Assembly (NCBI GenBank): GCA_046726375.1
Contig: JBKPAJ010000065.1
Span: forward strand, 10,454 to 74,453
Length of the DNA: 64,000 nt
Source of the DNA: DASPWV01 sp046726375
Lineage (GTDB): Bacteria; Acidobacteriota; Vicinamibacteria; Vicinamibacterales; UBA2999
Direction of reading: 5' to 3'
Shown: positions 26,935 to 35,883 of the stretch, one piece after another
How the letters are laid out: each line of letters starts with the position of its first letter
Position numbering within the stretch: the stretch's first letter is position 1
Translations under genes and position numbers: made by a program
The notes under the pieces: generated by a model
What the model was told of the DNA's origin: nothing
The model's database searches: none
What the model saw: the letters and a program-made list of their open reading frames with translations, nothing else

Positions 26935-27266
26935 ACAAAACGCAGCACGCGGCCCACACCTTCGGTCAGCCGCTCCCAATTCGCTTGCTGTTCGACGAGA
27001 CGCCGACGCCCACGGGCGGTGAGGGTGTAGTATCGGGCTCGCCGATTCGTTTCCGACGCCTGCCACTCCGACCGCAGCAACCCTTCCTGTTCCAGGCGAT
27101 GAAGCGCGGGATAGAGCGATCCCTCCTCGACGCGCAGCAATTCGTCGGATGTTTGGTGCAACCGCACGGCAATGCCGTACCCATGGAGGGGCTCACGCGC
27201 GACGGTACGCAGAATGAGCAGCTCCAACGCAGCTTGCGGCAGAGCCGACGAGTTTTTGAGCGCCAT
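26931..27266 (-). CDS. PadR-family transcriptional regulator
   Basis: 111 residues with the winged helix typical of PadR: LELLILRTVAREPLHGYGIA, then RVEEGSLYPALHRLEQEGLL and ARYYTLTARGRRRL. Its stop overlaps the start of the ADOP permease. PadR-ADOP pairs are a hallmark of Acidobacteriota. Two CCTAGGTAT words flank its promoter, one overlapping the start codon, so it probably represses itself and the permease. Confidence 0.92.
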   Translation of the reverse strand: MALKNSSALPQAALELLILRTVAREPLHGYGIAVRLHQTSDELLRVEEGSLYPALHRLEQEGLLRSEWQASETNRRARYYTLTARGRRRLVEQQANWERLTEGVGRVLRFV

Positions 27267-27307
27267 ACCTAGGACGCTAGGGTAAACCCTCGATACCTAG
27301 GTGTCAA
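27265..27307 (-). promoter_or_regulatory. PadR promoter with duplicated operator
   Basis: Read on the minus strand: TTGACA (27307-27302), 17 bases, weak -10 TACCCT (27284-27279), then ATG at 27266, so the leader is only a few bases. CCTAGGTAT occurs twice, at 27301-27293 and 27273-27265, 28 bases apart, the second covering the transcription start and the start codon. AGGG-TTTA-CCCT lies between them. Confidence 0.55.
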
Positions 27308-27779
27308 GGTGTCGGCCTCTTCGCGTTCTGTCTGCGTGTGTTTGCGTATTGCGAAACGCAGGTCTCCTGCTGAGACGCGCCTTACGCGTTTCAACATGCG
27401 TCGGCTGATGCCCCGCGCGACTGGCGAACTCGCCTTGCGTCTAGCCGCGGGCCCACATTGTCCCGTGTCAAGGAGCGTTTCTGGCTGATGTGAACTCGAA
27501 CCTCGGCCGAGATGGAATCGATGTAAGGGAGTACCTTCGATGAACGGATCGGAACGGCCGATGCTGATCGAGGGAGGCGATCGCGGCTTGGCGTCCTCGC
27601 ACTCCGGACGGGCAGATACTCCCACATCCGGCCTGGGCCGATCTCGATGACGGCGGGCGAGAAGCCGCGTTCGAGGAGTCACTCGTGATGCGCGTTCTCG
27701 AAGCCGCACTGGATCCAGACTGCTATTCGACGACCGTGCGCGCGGTGGCGGCGGCCATCGCGGGAAATGACGATCTCCT
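27308..27779 (+). other. Gap with a possible small-protein remnant
   Basis: About 470 bases upstream of PadR and downstream of the AttH-like gene. On the plus strand, bases 27600-27770 read TPDGQILPHPAWADLDDGGR and then LEAALDPDCYSTTVRAVAAA, which looks like the end of a small conserved protein but lacks a start and a clear stop. The remainder shows nothing I can support. Confidence 0.3.
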
Positions 27780-29171
27780 CTACCTTCCGCGAAACGTCTC
27801 GGCGCTGCCCGGCGCGGTAAAGCTAATCGCGCGCTCGCCAACAGATCCAGAGACCTGGTACTCACCACGCATCTGGAGGAAATTCATCCCGGCGCCAAAC
27901 GTGTACGCACCCATGCGCGTCGTCGTCACGTGGTTGACCGCAATATCAAGTGTGACTGCGAGCGAGTCATTGCGGCCAGTGATGACGATGCGACGTGGCC
28001 GAGCGCTGGAGTCCGCGTCGAATTCGTCGATGGACACGTTGGTGGAATAGCCGATCGGCCCTTGCGGTCCGAGCGCGACTAGAAAACCTGGCAGCCTGGC
28101 GCTGTCGGCGGCATCAGCCGGAGGGTAGACGCGGCCGTACACGAACGACAGCTCGTCGCCTTTCACTTGTCCCCACTGCCAGCGCACGCCTTCCCAGAAG
28201 CCCCAGTTGTGATCGTGATAGCCAGCGCCGCCGGTGAGATCGATTGTGTCGCGGCCGACCGCGATCGTGCCGCCAAGCTCGCCAGCCATCACCGGCACGA
28301 CGTAGCCCATTAGCCAGCCGCGAGCACCGCGCATCGTGAAAGGCGGAAGCGATTGGCCCGGCATGGCACGCACTGTGATCTCGCCAGACGCGCGCGGGCC
28401 CGCGGATTCAGCTGGCAGATCGATCTTGATCTGATAGTCGGATCCGACGAGCCGCACGGTGTTCAGTCCAGCGCTGATGTCAGGCGCCGAGACGAGCTCT
28501 TCATCCGTGACCTCAGTGACGTGCGAGTACGACGTCATCGTGCCGCTTCGATCGAGCTGCAGTCGTACGTTGAGCGGTCGCATGCCGGAAGCGAGCCTCG
28601 AACCGGCGAGGAACGACAGATAGAAGCGGGTCGAGCCGGACTGGCCGTTGAAGTACAGCCACTCGATCCACGAGCTCGCTCGCTCAGGCACGTCCGGGAT
28701 GTCGTGGAATCGATCCATCGTGCGCAGGATCTCTTCGTGTGACGGCGACAGCCATGCGCGATCGGATGACGTGTCCACCCAGGACTCAACGCCGCTCGTC
28801 TCGGGATCGCCCAACTCGCGCTCACGACTCGGAATGCCGCCGCGCGCGATGATTGCGGTGGTGCCTTTCCCGTCAATGAGATACAGATTCGACCGCACGT
28901 TCGGCGACGCAACCTTCACGCGGTCCCCAAGCGAGCCGCCGCTCAACGCGTTCGACAGGACGAACCGCGCGCTGCCTATCCGTCCCGTGGCGCTGCCGAC
29001 GATCACGTCGCCGCCGCCGACGAGCGCGGGCGTTCGCGCCTGTTCGAGAATGACGCCGCCGATGCCCAGGAGCGCGGCCATCACCGCGACCCCCAAGCCG
29101 AACCCGCCGGCAAGCACCGCGCTTCGAATCGGACGCGCGAGCAACGACCGTAGCGCCAGGGTCAAAATCAC
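27780..29171 (-). CDS. AttH/CrtC-like lipocalin-domain protein with FtsX-like N-terminal membrane segment
   Basis: 463 residues from GTG 29171, overlapping the ATPase stop (GTGA). Residues 1-60 resemble an FtsX permease start: a basic amphipathic lead (ALRSLLARPIRSAVLAGG) and one membrane helix. Residues 90-450 are the double-lipocalin AttH/hydroxyneurosporene-synthase fold; the hallmark is GYHDHNWGFWEGVRWQWGQV near 315 and FVYGRVYPP after it. AttH proteins are exported and work with an ABC transporter encoded beside them, as here. The fusion to a permease-like anchor would tether it to the membrane. Cargo or substrate unknown. Confidence 0.82.
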   Translation of the reverse strand: MILTLALRSLLARPIRSAVLAGGFGLGVAVMAALLGIGGVILEQARTPALVGGGDVIVGSATGRIGSARFVLSNALSGGSLGDRVKVASPNVRSNLYLIDGKGTTAIIARGGIPSRERELGDPETSGVESWVDTSSDRAWLSPSHEEILRTMDRFHDIPDVPERASSWIEWLYFNGQSGSTRFYLSFLAGSRLASGMRPLNVRLQLDRSGTMTSYSHVTEVTDEELVSAPDISAGLNTVRLVGSDYQIKIDLPAESAGPRASGEITVRAMPGQSLPPFTMRGARGWLMGYVVPVMAGELGGTIAVGRDTIDLTGGAGYHDHNWGFWEGVRWQWGQVKGDELSFVYGRVYPPADAADSARLPGFLVALGPQGPIGYSTNVSIDEFDADSSARPRRIVITGRNDSLAVTLDIAVNHVTTTRMGAYTFGAGMNFLQMRGEYQVSGSVGERAISFTAPGSAETFRGR

Positions 29172-29854
29172 TTGATCGTCTCCTCCACGATTGCGCCATC
29201 GCGCATGCGCAGCAGCCGGTGAGCACGGGACGCCACCGCCGGATCGTGCGTGACCACGACCACCGCCATCCCGTCGGCGTGTAGGCGATCGATCAACGAG
29301 ATGATCTGCTCGCCTGTGCCCTGATCGAGCTCGCCCGTCGGCTCGTCGGCGAGCAGCAATCGGGGGCGGTTTGCGAGGGCGCGGGCGATCGCGACGCGCT
29401 GCATCTCTCCGCCCGAGAGCTCCGACGGACGATGGCCCGCCCGCGCGGCGAGGCCGACGTAGTCCAGCAACTCGCGCGTGCGCTCACGTCGCTCGGCGCG
29501 GCCAATGCCCGCTTCCGCTTGCGGCAGCTCCACGTTTTCCCACGCGGTGAGCATCGGCAGCAGGAAGAAGCGCTGAAAGACGAAGCCGATCTGGCGCAGT
29601 CGCAACCGGCTGCGTTCCGCGTCCGAGAGCGATCCGATCTCGCGCCCGTCGAACCACACGCTTCCAGTCGAAGGGACGTCGGACGACCCGAGCACATGCA
29701 GCAGCGTGGACTTGCCGCAGCCGGACGGTCCGACGACGGCGAGGTAGTCGCCGGGGGCGATGCGTAGCGACACGTCGCGCAGCGCGGCAACCGGCCCTGC
29801 CGCCATCGGAAACACTTTGGACACGTTGCGCGCTTCGACGATGGCGCCGTTCAC
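29168..29854 (-). CDS. ABC transporter ATP-binding protein (LolD/MacB/AttE type)
   Basis: 228 residues from GTG 29854, a start fixed by overlap with the permease stop (GTGA). Walker A GPSGCGKST (about 42-50), Q-loop VFQRFFLLP (about 95), signature LSGGEMQRVAIARAL (about 144), Walker B LLLADEPTGELD (about 167) and H-loop VVTHDPAVA (about 200) are all present. The GELD in the D-loop is characteristic of the LolD/MacB class, which powers mechanotransmission by FtsX permeases rather than classic transport. Confidence 0.95.
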   Translation of the reverse strand: MNGAIVEARNVSKVFPMAAGPVAALRDVSLRIAPGDYLAVVGPSGCGKSTLLHVLGSSDVPSTGSVWFDGREIGSLSDAERSRLRLRQIGFVFQRFFLLPMLTAWENVELPQAEAGIGRAERRERTRELLDYVGLAARAGHRPSELSGGEMQRVAIARALANRPRLLLADEPTGELDQGTGEQIISLIDRLHADGMAVVVVTHDPAVASRAHRLLRMRDGAIVEETIK

Positions 29855-31059
29855 GAGATCACCTCGCGTCGCAACGTGGCGGCGATCGGGAGTGCGGACA
29901 CGATGCGCATCGGATACGCCGCTGCCGCGATTGATGCGCCGGCGAGCAGCGCGATGTAGAGCACGAGGGCGCGCGGCTCGAAGACAAAGAAGTGGAGGTC
30001 GGCAGGAATGCCGGGCAACGTGCGCAGGATCGCGTCCAGCCACATCGACAGCGCCAAACCGAGCGGCAGCGCGAGCATCCCTCCAATGCCGACGAGCATC
30101 ATCGATTCCCACAGGACGCCAGCGGTCACGCGCGCCCGCGACAAACCGACAGCGCGCAACGCCGCAATCTCCGCCAGGCGCTGGTTCACCGACACGGTGA
30201 GGAGCACCGCGATCAGGAGAAAGCCGAAGAACAGCGTCACCGTCCCGAGCACCGTAGACATCTGGCGGAAGTACGAGAACTCGACGCGGCTGGATCGCTC
30301 GACGAGCTCCTCGTTGGTGACGACGCGGAGCTCGGGGTGGGCGGCGCGGATCGCGGCCGCCGCGCCGAGCGAGCCAACCTGGGGCGTCGATCGCACCAGG
30401 AGCATTTCGGACCGGTCGTGCTCGTCGTCTGCGCACAGCAGATTGGCATCGGCGAGCGTGCCCGCGACCGTGGAGGCCGTCACCGCATCAAAGGGAAAAT
30501 GCGCGATGCCAGCGACCGTGAACCGTACGGCCGGGAGCGCACCGGACTCGTCGCCGCAGCGGCCACGCAACGAGAGAGTGGAACCGACGACAAGACCAAG
30601 GCGAGCAGCGAGTTGCCGGTTCACGACCACGACAGAGGTCGAGCTCGTCGTGTGCGGCAGGTCCTGTCCCTCGATCATCGTCCACATCGATCGCACGCCC
30701 CGGTCCGCGCCGATGAAGTCAACCACAGGACCGGTGGACTCGCCGTCCGACACGACTTCCGCATCGCGCACGCGCAGTTGAAGAACGGTCTCGACGCCCG
30801 GAAGCCCGCTCAACTCAGTGGCCAGGGCGGTGGCGCCGGTGAGTCGCGGTCCGGTCATCGGTGGCGCGTCGGACGCGAGCACGCGGATGTCGAAACCTGA
30901 GCGCTCGAGCAAGTCGGCAAACGACAACACCAGGCCGCGCGAGAGCAGGAGCATGTCGAAGAGCAACGCGCCGACAGCCGCGACGCCGCACACACCCAGC
31001 ACCGAGCGTGCCGGCTGGCGCACCAGGCTCAACCACGCAAATCGAAAGGCGCGAAGCAC
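29851..31059 (-). CDS. FtsX-like ABC permease (AttF/G type)
   Basis: 402 residues from GTG 31059, which overlaps the upstream TAG by one base; the longer frame is shadow. Start FRFAWLSLVRQPARSVLGVC and a first helix, a periplasmic domain of about 220 residues with the MacB pattern VVVNRQLAARLGLVVGSTL, then three C-terminal helices with ALRAVGLSRARVTAG, the FtsX coupling segment. It pairs with the ATPase that overlaps its stop. Confidence 0.9.
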   Translation of the reverse strand: MLRAFRFAWLSLVRQPARSVLGVCGVAAVGALLFDMLLLSRGLVLSFADLLERSGFDIRVLASDAPPMTGPRLTGATALATELSGLPGVETVLQLRVRDAEVVSDGESTGPVVDFIGADRGVRSMWTMIEGQDLPHTTSSTSVVVVNRQLAARLGLVVGSTLSLRGRCGDESGALPAVRFTVAGIAHFPFDAVTASTVAGTLADANLLCADDEHDRSEMLLVRSTPQVGSLGAAAAIRAAHPELRVVTNEELVERSSRVEFSYFRQMSTVLGTVTLFFGFLLIAVLLTVSVNQRLAEIAALRAVGLSRARVTAGVLWESMMLVGIGGMLALPLGLALSMWLDAILRTLPGIPADLHFFVFEPRALVLYIALLAGASIAAAAYPMRIVSALPIAATLRREVIS

Positions 31060-31919
31060 TATCGGCCGACCAGCGTCAGAAGATGCCGGCGAAGAAGCGT
31101 CCACGAGGCGACGACGCTGGCGGCGATGCCGAGCGGCACAGCGATGGCCATCGACTGCCACATCACCGTTGAGGTGATCCTGATAAAGATCAGCGTCGTG
31201 TCGTAGCGCCACTGAAAAAAACGATTGAATAGCCCCTGCATGGCAAGCGCGAAGAGGATGCCCGCAGCGGCTCCGACCGTCGCGATCAGTGCGCCTTCGG
31301 CGAGAACCTGCATCAGGATGCGACGCCGCGTGAATCCGATCAGCCGCAGCGTCCCCACCGTGCCGCGACGCTCATCGACCACCATCACCATCAGCGCCAA
31401 CAGAAACACCGCGCTGCCGACGACCGTGACGATCGCGATCGCGAGATGGAATCGCTCGATAACGAGGAACGTGGTCGTGCGATCGTTAGCTGCATCGGTC
31501 CGTCGCGCCGTAACGGTGGGCAGCCGAGCTGTGACGTCACGCACGAAGGCGTTGGCGTTTGCGGGATCGTCGAGGGCGATGTTGATGGATGTGATGGACT
31601 CGGCGGCCGCTGGATCTGAGGGATCGGCGGTCAGCGTCAACATGTCGGGCAGATGCAGGCGTACTTCGAGGCGGCGTTGAGCAAAGCGCATCGGATCTGG
31701 CGTTGGCTCGTAGATCCCAGCAATCCGAAATTGTCGCGCGTTCACTCCCGATGCATCATTCGACAGACGCACCGTGTCGCCGACGCCGAGGCGGCGGCTT
31801 TCGGCGAGTTGTCGGGAGATCAGGATAGAGGTTGCGTCCGGCGGTAGCGATTGTGTCGAAGTCGTGAGGGTGGCAATGAGCGCGATGAGAAGGAAGAGCC
31901 GGGCAGAGGGCCGGGGCAT
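31059..31919 (-). CDS. FtsX-like ABC permease, short form
   Basis: 286 residues from ATG 31919. A signal-like first helix (ARLFLLIALIATLTTS), a compact periplasmic domain beginning ATSILISRQLAESRRLGVGD, and three C-terminal helices with RGTVGTLRLIGFTRRRIL, the FtsX coupling segment. It is about 100 residues shorter than its partner, so part of the N-terminal periplasmic domain seems to be missing. First gene of the four-gene operon. Two permeases, an ATPase and an AttH-like protein is the attEFGH gene set in a different order. Confidence 0.85.
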   Translation of the reverse strand: MPRPSARLFLLIALIATLTTSTQSLPPDATSILISRQLAESRRLGVGDTVRLSNDASGVNARQFRIAGIYEPTPDPMRFAQRRLEVRLHLPDMLTLTADPSDPAAAESITSINIALDDPANANAFVRDVTARLPTVTARRTDAANDRTTTFLVIERFHLAIAIVTVVGSAVFLLALMVMVVDERRGTVGTLRLIGFTRRRILMQVLAEGALIATVGAAAGILFALAMQGLFNRFFQWRYDTTLIFIRITSTVMWQSMAIAVPLGIAASVVASWTLLRRHLLTLVGR

Positions 31920-32355
31920 CCTGCAAGTCTACGCGCGAGGTCCGTCGGACCGAGGCTTGCTAGAATCTACGCCGCAAATGTCGCAGAACGACCCCGCCGC
32001 CCGCATGAAACCTTCGGTCGAAGTCGTGCAGGTCATGGCCGCGATCACCCGGGAAATGGCCGGCGATTTCAAGAGGCGTTGTGGCGTTTGGATCCTGAAA
32101 CTGTGCGCAGGCTGGACAAATCGTCATGAATGCAGCGGCGCCGGGAATGGCGCCTACGTCACATCCGGCACTGCCAGTTTGATCGCGCGCCTCGCTCCAG
32201 CCCGCTCGATCGTCAGCGCACGCTCATGGCCGTCGCGGCGGAGCAAGCGTCGCAGTTGACAAGTTCATTCAGGTGACCGTCGACAACAACGTTTCGCATG
32301 GATGCCTCCACACTGACGAATGAAGCAGTCGGTCTACGTTGCTTGACCTTGGCGA
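31920..32355. other. Gap with a possible small decayed frame
   Basis: About 435 bases. On the plus strand a frame from ATG 31978 reads PSVEVVQVMAAITREMAGDF; after a one-base change it would continue QEALWRLDPETVRRLDKSS to a stop at 32129. It looks coding but I cannot name it. No other structure is evident apart from AT-poor spacer. Confidence 0.3.
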
Positions 32356-33996
32356 TTAGGGCGACAACAGGGCGATCACCGCGCGCGCCGCGTCGGTCAG
32401 CGCCTGCCCTTGAATCGCGGTCAGACGCCGGGAATGAACCAACGCGTTCACTTCATTGATGAACGCGGAGAGCTGGTTTTCGGCCAGTGCCCTCTTGTCC
32501 GCTTCGAGCGCGGCGCGCGCGGCGTTAAGCTTCGCGACCAGCGACGAGGCGGACCCGGTGTGCAGCGCGCCTGACACGGACAACCCATTCACATCCTCAA
32601 TGAGTACATCGAGGAGTGCCAGCGGGTCGGCTGGGACTGTTTCGGCGCTGTAGCGGGCGATGCCAAAATCGGCGTCCGTCTCGGGCGGCCCGCCCGCCTG
32701 ACCGACGGCGATGAGACGGCCGTCCGGCTGCACCGCCACCCCATGGGCCCGATCGACGCTGCCGCCGGCCGCAAAATCGGTCCTGATAATTCCGCCAATG
32801 CCGAAGGTCGGATCACGCGTGCCATCCATCGATCGCTGGAGCAGGAAGTCTTCGTCGAGGTTGGTTGGATCCAATGGATCGTGCCGGGTGGACCCGATGA
32901 CCAGGAACGCGCCATCGGGCACGATCACGATCTTTGTGATCGTCTGATACGGGAGGACTGACAGAGGAGCGACTACGACGCCACCGGAGCCGAATTCAGG
33001 ATCCGGTGTGCCGTCCGGGTTGAACCGCGCCACCACGCGCTGAGAGAGTGACCCAGTGGCGGCGGCGCCGGCGAGAATGTCTCCGTCGGGCTGGAGTGCA
33101 ACCGCGTTGGCCTCGCTGCTGTCGCCGAGCGGCACCGTAGCGATCCCGTCCGTGCCGAACGACGTGTCGAGCGTACCATCGGCATTCACGCGAGCCACCA
33201 TGAAGACGCTGATCGGGATGAACGGGTTGAGAGGGTCAACCCTCTGGGCGCCCGCAAGGATGATCTTGCCGTCCGGCTGCAGCGTGGCATCGCTGACCCG
33301 CCACGTTCTCAGAGGCCAGTGGAACGTACCGTCGGTGCTGCCATCCGGGTTGAACCTCGCGATCCAGACTTGACTGAGACAGGGGAACCTGCAGCCGATG
33401 TAAATCGGCTGAACCATTCCAATCAGTAGCACCTTTCCGTCCCCTGAAGGAGCACACGCGACAGCGACACGGGAACGGAGTTCGACGGGATGAACACCGT
33501 GCCACCAGTACCGAACGCCTGGTCGAGCATGCCATCCGCCGAAAGCCGCGCGCCCGTAATGTGCCGCAGCGCGGGAAAGAAGGACGTCGTCACCACGCCG
33601 CCGACAATGATTTTGCCGTCCGGCTGAATGACAACATCGCGGGCACCGTCGCTCGGTTTCAATGCCTGGAAGGCTGGGTCCAAACAACAGCGTCTTCCCT
33701 GCGCTGCCGAACATAGGATCGAGCAACCCCGTGGATGTCAAACGAATGACCGCGAAAGGCCCCTTGCTTTCGCCGGCAATGACAATGCGCCCATCGTCCT
33801 GGACGGCCACGGCGTAGGCGACGTCTCTGGTCGGCAGCGTTTCGGTGGACGCGAGATCGACGGTGACTTTGCCGGCCGCCCCAAATGTCGGATCGAGACC
33901 GGCATTGATGGTGTCGGCCTGGATCGCCGCCGCCGTCAGCAGCGCGGTCGCCAGACTCACAAGACGCAGCAGCCGGTGCGAGAGTGCGGGTCGCAT
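32356..33996 (-). CDS. Exported delta-60 repeat protein with C-terminal FIMAH-like domain; internal double frameshift
   Basis: 546 codons in one frame from ATG 33996, with a signal peptide (LLRLVSLATALLTAAAIQAD). Delta-60 beta-propeller repeats of the form F..DG..D..FG..G...V...QPDGKI follow, for example ARVNADGTLDTSFGTDG. The last 80 residues (LDVLIEDVNGLSVSGALHTG, then LSAFINEVNAL) match the FIMAH domain of secreted bacterial proteins. Between about 33440 and 33670 this frame reads non-family sequence, while another frame supplies perfect repeats (DVVIQPDGKIIVGG). Two compensating indels are the simplest explanation. Surface or secreted role inferred. Confidence 0.78.
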   Translation of the reverse strand: MRPALSHRLLRLVSLATALLTAAAIQADTINAGLDPTFGAAGKVTVDLASTETLPTRDVAYAVAVQDDGRIVIAGESKGPFAVIRLTSTGLLDPMFGSAGKTLLFGPSLPGIETERRCPRCCHSAGRQNHCRRRGDDVLLSRAAAHYGRAAFGGWHARPGVRYWWHGVHPVELRSRVAVACAPSGDGKVLLIGMVQPIYIGCRFPCLSQVWIARFNPDGSTDGTFHWPLRTWRVSDATLQPDGKIILAGAQRVDPLNPFIPISVFMVARVNADGTLDTSFGTDGIATVPLGDSSEANAVALQPDGDILAGAAATGSLSQRVVARFNPDGTPDPEFGSGGVVVAPLSVLPYQTITKIVIVPDGAFLVIGSTRHDPLDPTNLDEDFLLQRSMDGTRDPTFGIGGIIRTDFAAGGSVDRAHGVAVQPDGRLIAVGQAGGPPETDADFGIARYSAETVPADPLALLDVLIEDVNGLSVSGALHTGSASSLVAKLNAARAALEADKRALAENQLSAFINEVNALVHSRRLTAIQGQALTDAARAVIALLSP

Positions 33997-34044
33997 GAGA
34001 ACCCTGCGCAGTGACGAATGCAGCAGTTTGCGTGGACGTCGGGA

Positions 34045-34345
34045 TCAGGATGCTAGCATGTCGATGGCGCGCTGGCGGCGTCAATGAGCGGTTGCGCGTG
34101 CGCCGACGTCAGGCGACGCGAGCGCACCAGGGCGTTCACTTCATTGACGAACGCCGACAGCTTCTTCACGGCCGGACCGTGCTTGTCCGCTTCCACCTGG
34201 CGGGCGTGCCGCCTCAAGCTTCGCGACCAGCGACCAGGCGGAGCCGGCGTGCAGCGCCCCCGACGCGGACAACGTGTTCACATCGCGGATCAGCACGTCG
34301 ATGGCCGCCAGAGATGCATCAGGGAAGGCCGACAAGCGGTGCGAC
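34045..34345 (-). pseudogene. FIMAH-like domain remnant, frameshifted
   Basis: On the minus strand DVLIRDVNTLSASGALHAGS and SLVAKLEAA are followed, after a shift near 34200, by QVEADKHGPAVKKLSAFVNE and VNALVRSRRLT. It is a paralogue of the end of the gene at 32356, without any delta-60 repeats. It probably marks a deleted neighbour that shared the same secretion-type tail. Confidence 0.65.
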
Positions 34346-34498
34346 CACCCAAGCCGCGCTGCGCCTGTCTGCGTCACGCTGGAGGTCAGAACGATGAGCT
34401 AGCGAGTACGAGTGGAACCCTGGGGTTCGTCTGACACCATTCGGCGCCTGCGCGCCAGAACATTTGCGCAATCAATAGCTAGCGAGTATCGAGGCGCA

Positions 34499-34573
34499 CA
34501 GAGTTGCAGAACATCGGAGAAAGGTGCACTTGGGCGCAGGGGGTCGCTGGTTCGAATCTCTGCGCGACTCCAA
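34499..34573 (+). repeat. tRNA-tail repeat, copy B (degenerate)
   Basis: Shares GTTGCAGA and the core ACTTGGGCGCAGGGGGTCGC plus TGGTTCGAATC with copies A and C. The 3' side then differs: the T-stem no longer pairs and the acceptor strand reads CGCGACT before CCA. It lies 62 bases before the PLP lyase gene. Confidence 0.65.
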
Positions 34574-34634
34574 TTCGCTAAGATATCCTCGCCCGTGATG
34601 CTCACGGCTTCGCTGTTGCCCCCGACTTGCCAGA

Positions 34635-35585
34635 ATGGATCTCGATCTCAGTGTCAGGCGCATAGAGGAGGCCACTCGTACGATCGATCCGGTCTTCTTG
34701 AACACGCCGCAGTACGCCGACGAGCAGCTCAACGCCGCGCTTGCCCGCAACGTCGTCGTGAAGGTCGAGACCGCCAACCCCCTGCGGAGTTTCAAGGGGC
34801 GCGGCGCGGACTTCTTCATGGGACGAGTCGATCCGGGCTCGACGGTGGTGTGTTCATCGACGGGCAACTTCGGGCAGGCGATGGCCTATGCCGGCCGGCG
34901 CCGTGGCATTGCCGTGGAGGTGTTCGTCCCGGAGAATGTGAATCCCGTCAAGCTCGCTCGGATGCGAGCCTTCGGCGCGCGCGTCACGCCCGTGGGCGCC
35001 GATTCGGCAGCCAGCGAAGCGGTCGCCCGCGACTACGTCGCGGGGAGAGAGGGCTGCGTGTACGTCGAAGACGGGAAGGAGATGGCGATCGCCGAGGGAG
35101 CCGGCACCATCGGCGTTGAGCTGATCCAGGCTGGCCCGTTCGACGCGGTGGTGCTACCCGTCGGGGACGGTGCGCTGATCACAGGCGTCGCGCGCTGGAT
35201 CAAAGATTGTGCGCCTCAGACCCGCATCATTGGGGTGTGCGCCAGCGGCGCGCCATGCATGGCCCTGAGCTGGCGAGCAAGAAAGCCTGTATCGACCGAA
35301 CGTTCGGACACAATCGCAGAAGGCATCGAGGTCCGCGTGCCGGTGCCGGAATCGGTGGTCCGTCTCGTGGCGCTGGTCGACGACATGGTCCTTGTCGACG
35401 ACAGGGACCTGCTCGAGGCGATGCAGCTTTCGGTTCAGACCTTGGGGCTCCTGTTGGAACCGTCGGGAGCGGCGGGGCTTGCCGCCATTCGGGTTCACAA
35501 TCTAGCGGGCGATCGGTTGGCCACGGTTTTGACGGGGAGCAACCTCCGGCCTGAGCACCTTCACGGCCTGAGCACGAAGCCTTAG
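34635..35585 (+). CDS. PLP-dependent threonine/serine dehydratase-like lyase
   Basis: 316 residues of the fold-type II family (threonine dehydratase, serine racemase). The PLP lysine is in NPLRSFKGRGAD (about 49-60), the substrate-binding loop is CSSTGNFGQAM (about 75), the phosphate loop is VGDGALITG (about 176), a short variant of the usual GGGG, and a Ser-type residue near LTGSN binds the pyridine nitrogen. There is no C-terminal ACT domain, so it is a catabolic or racemase-like form. It would deaminate threonine or serine to a keto acid. Confidence 0.88.
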   Translation: MDLDLSVRRIEEATRTIDPVFLNTPQYADEQLNAALARNVVVKVETANPLRSFKGRGADFFMGRVDPGSTVVCSSTGNFGQAMAYAGRRRGIAVEVFVPENVNPVKLARMRAFGARVTPVGADSAASEAVARDYVAGREGCVYVEDGKEMAIAEGAGTIGVELIQAGPFDAVVLPVGDGALITGVARWIKDCAPQTRIIGVCASGAPCMALSWRARKPVSTERSDTIAEGIEVRVPVPESVVRLVALVDDMVLVDDRDLLEAMQLSVQTLGLLLEPSGAAGLAAIRVHNLAGDRLATVLTGSNLRPEHLHGLSTKP

Positions 35586-35639
35586 GGGCCCGTCAAGTCA
35601 CTCACAATCGTCCGGGGCTGCCGGCAACTGGAACCAATC

Positions 35640-35850
35640 CGCCCCGCTTCGTGAGCGTCTGTTCGCTGAGGTCCGGCACATGTCGGCCCCTGCGCTTTTC
35701 ATTCATGCGGAGAACGACTACTCGACGGCACCGGGAACAACGCTCGCGCCTGAGATGAAGCACCTAGGGGAACTCACGCGTTGAGCATCTACGCGCCGTT
35801 CGGTGCGAACACCTCCGCCGCTGAATACCGTTATGTCTTCGGTGGTGTGG
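35640..35850 (+). pseudogene. Dienelactone hydrolase-like C-terminal remnant
   Basis: The plus strand reads LRERLFAEVRHMSAPALFIH and AENDYSTAPGTTLAPEMKHL (acid-loop N-D region), then after a one-base shift near 35780 LSIYAPFGANTS and YRYVFGGV. These match the last 70 residues of the alpha/beta hydrolases related to dienelactone hydrolase, where the final His lies near the end. The N-terminal nucleophile part is gone. Confidence 0.6.
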
Positions 35851-35883
35851 TTGACATTTCCACGTCACCAAGCCGCTCGCAGT

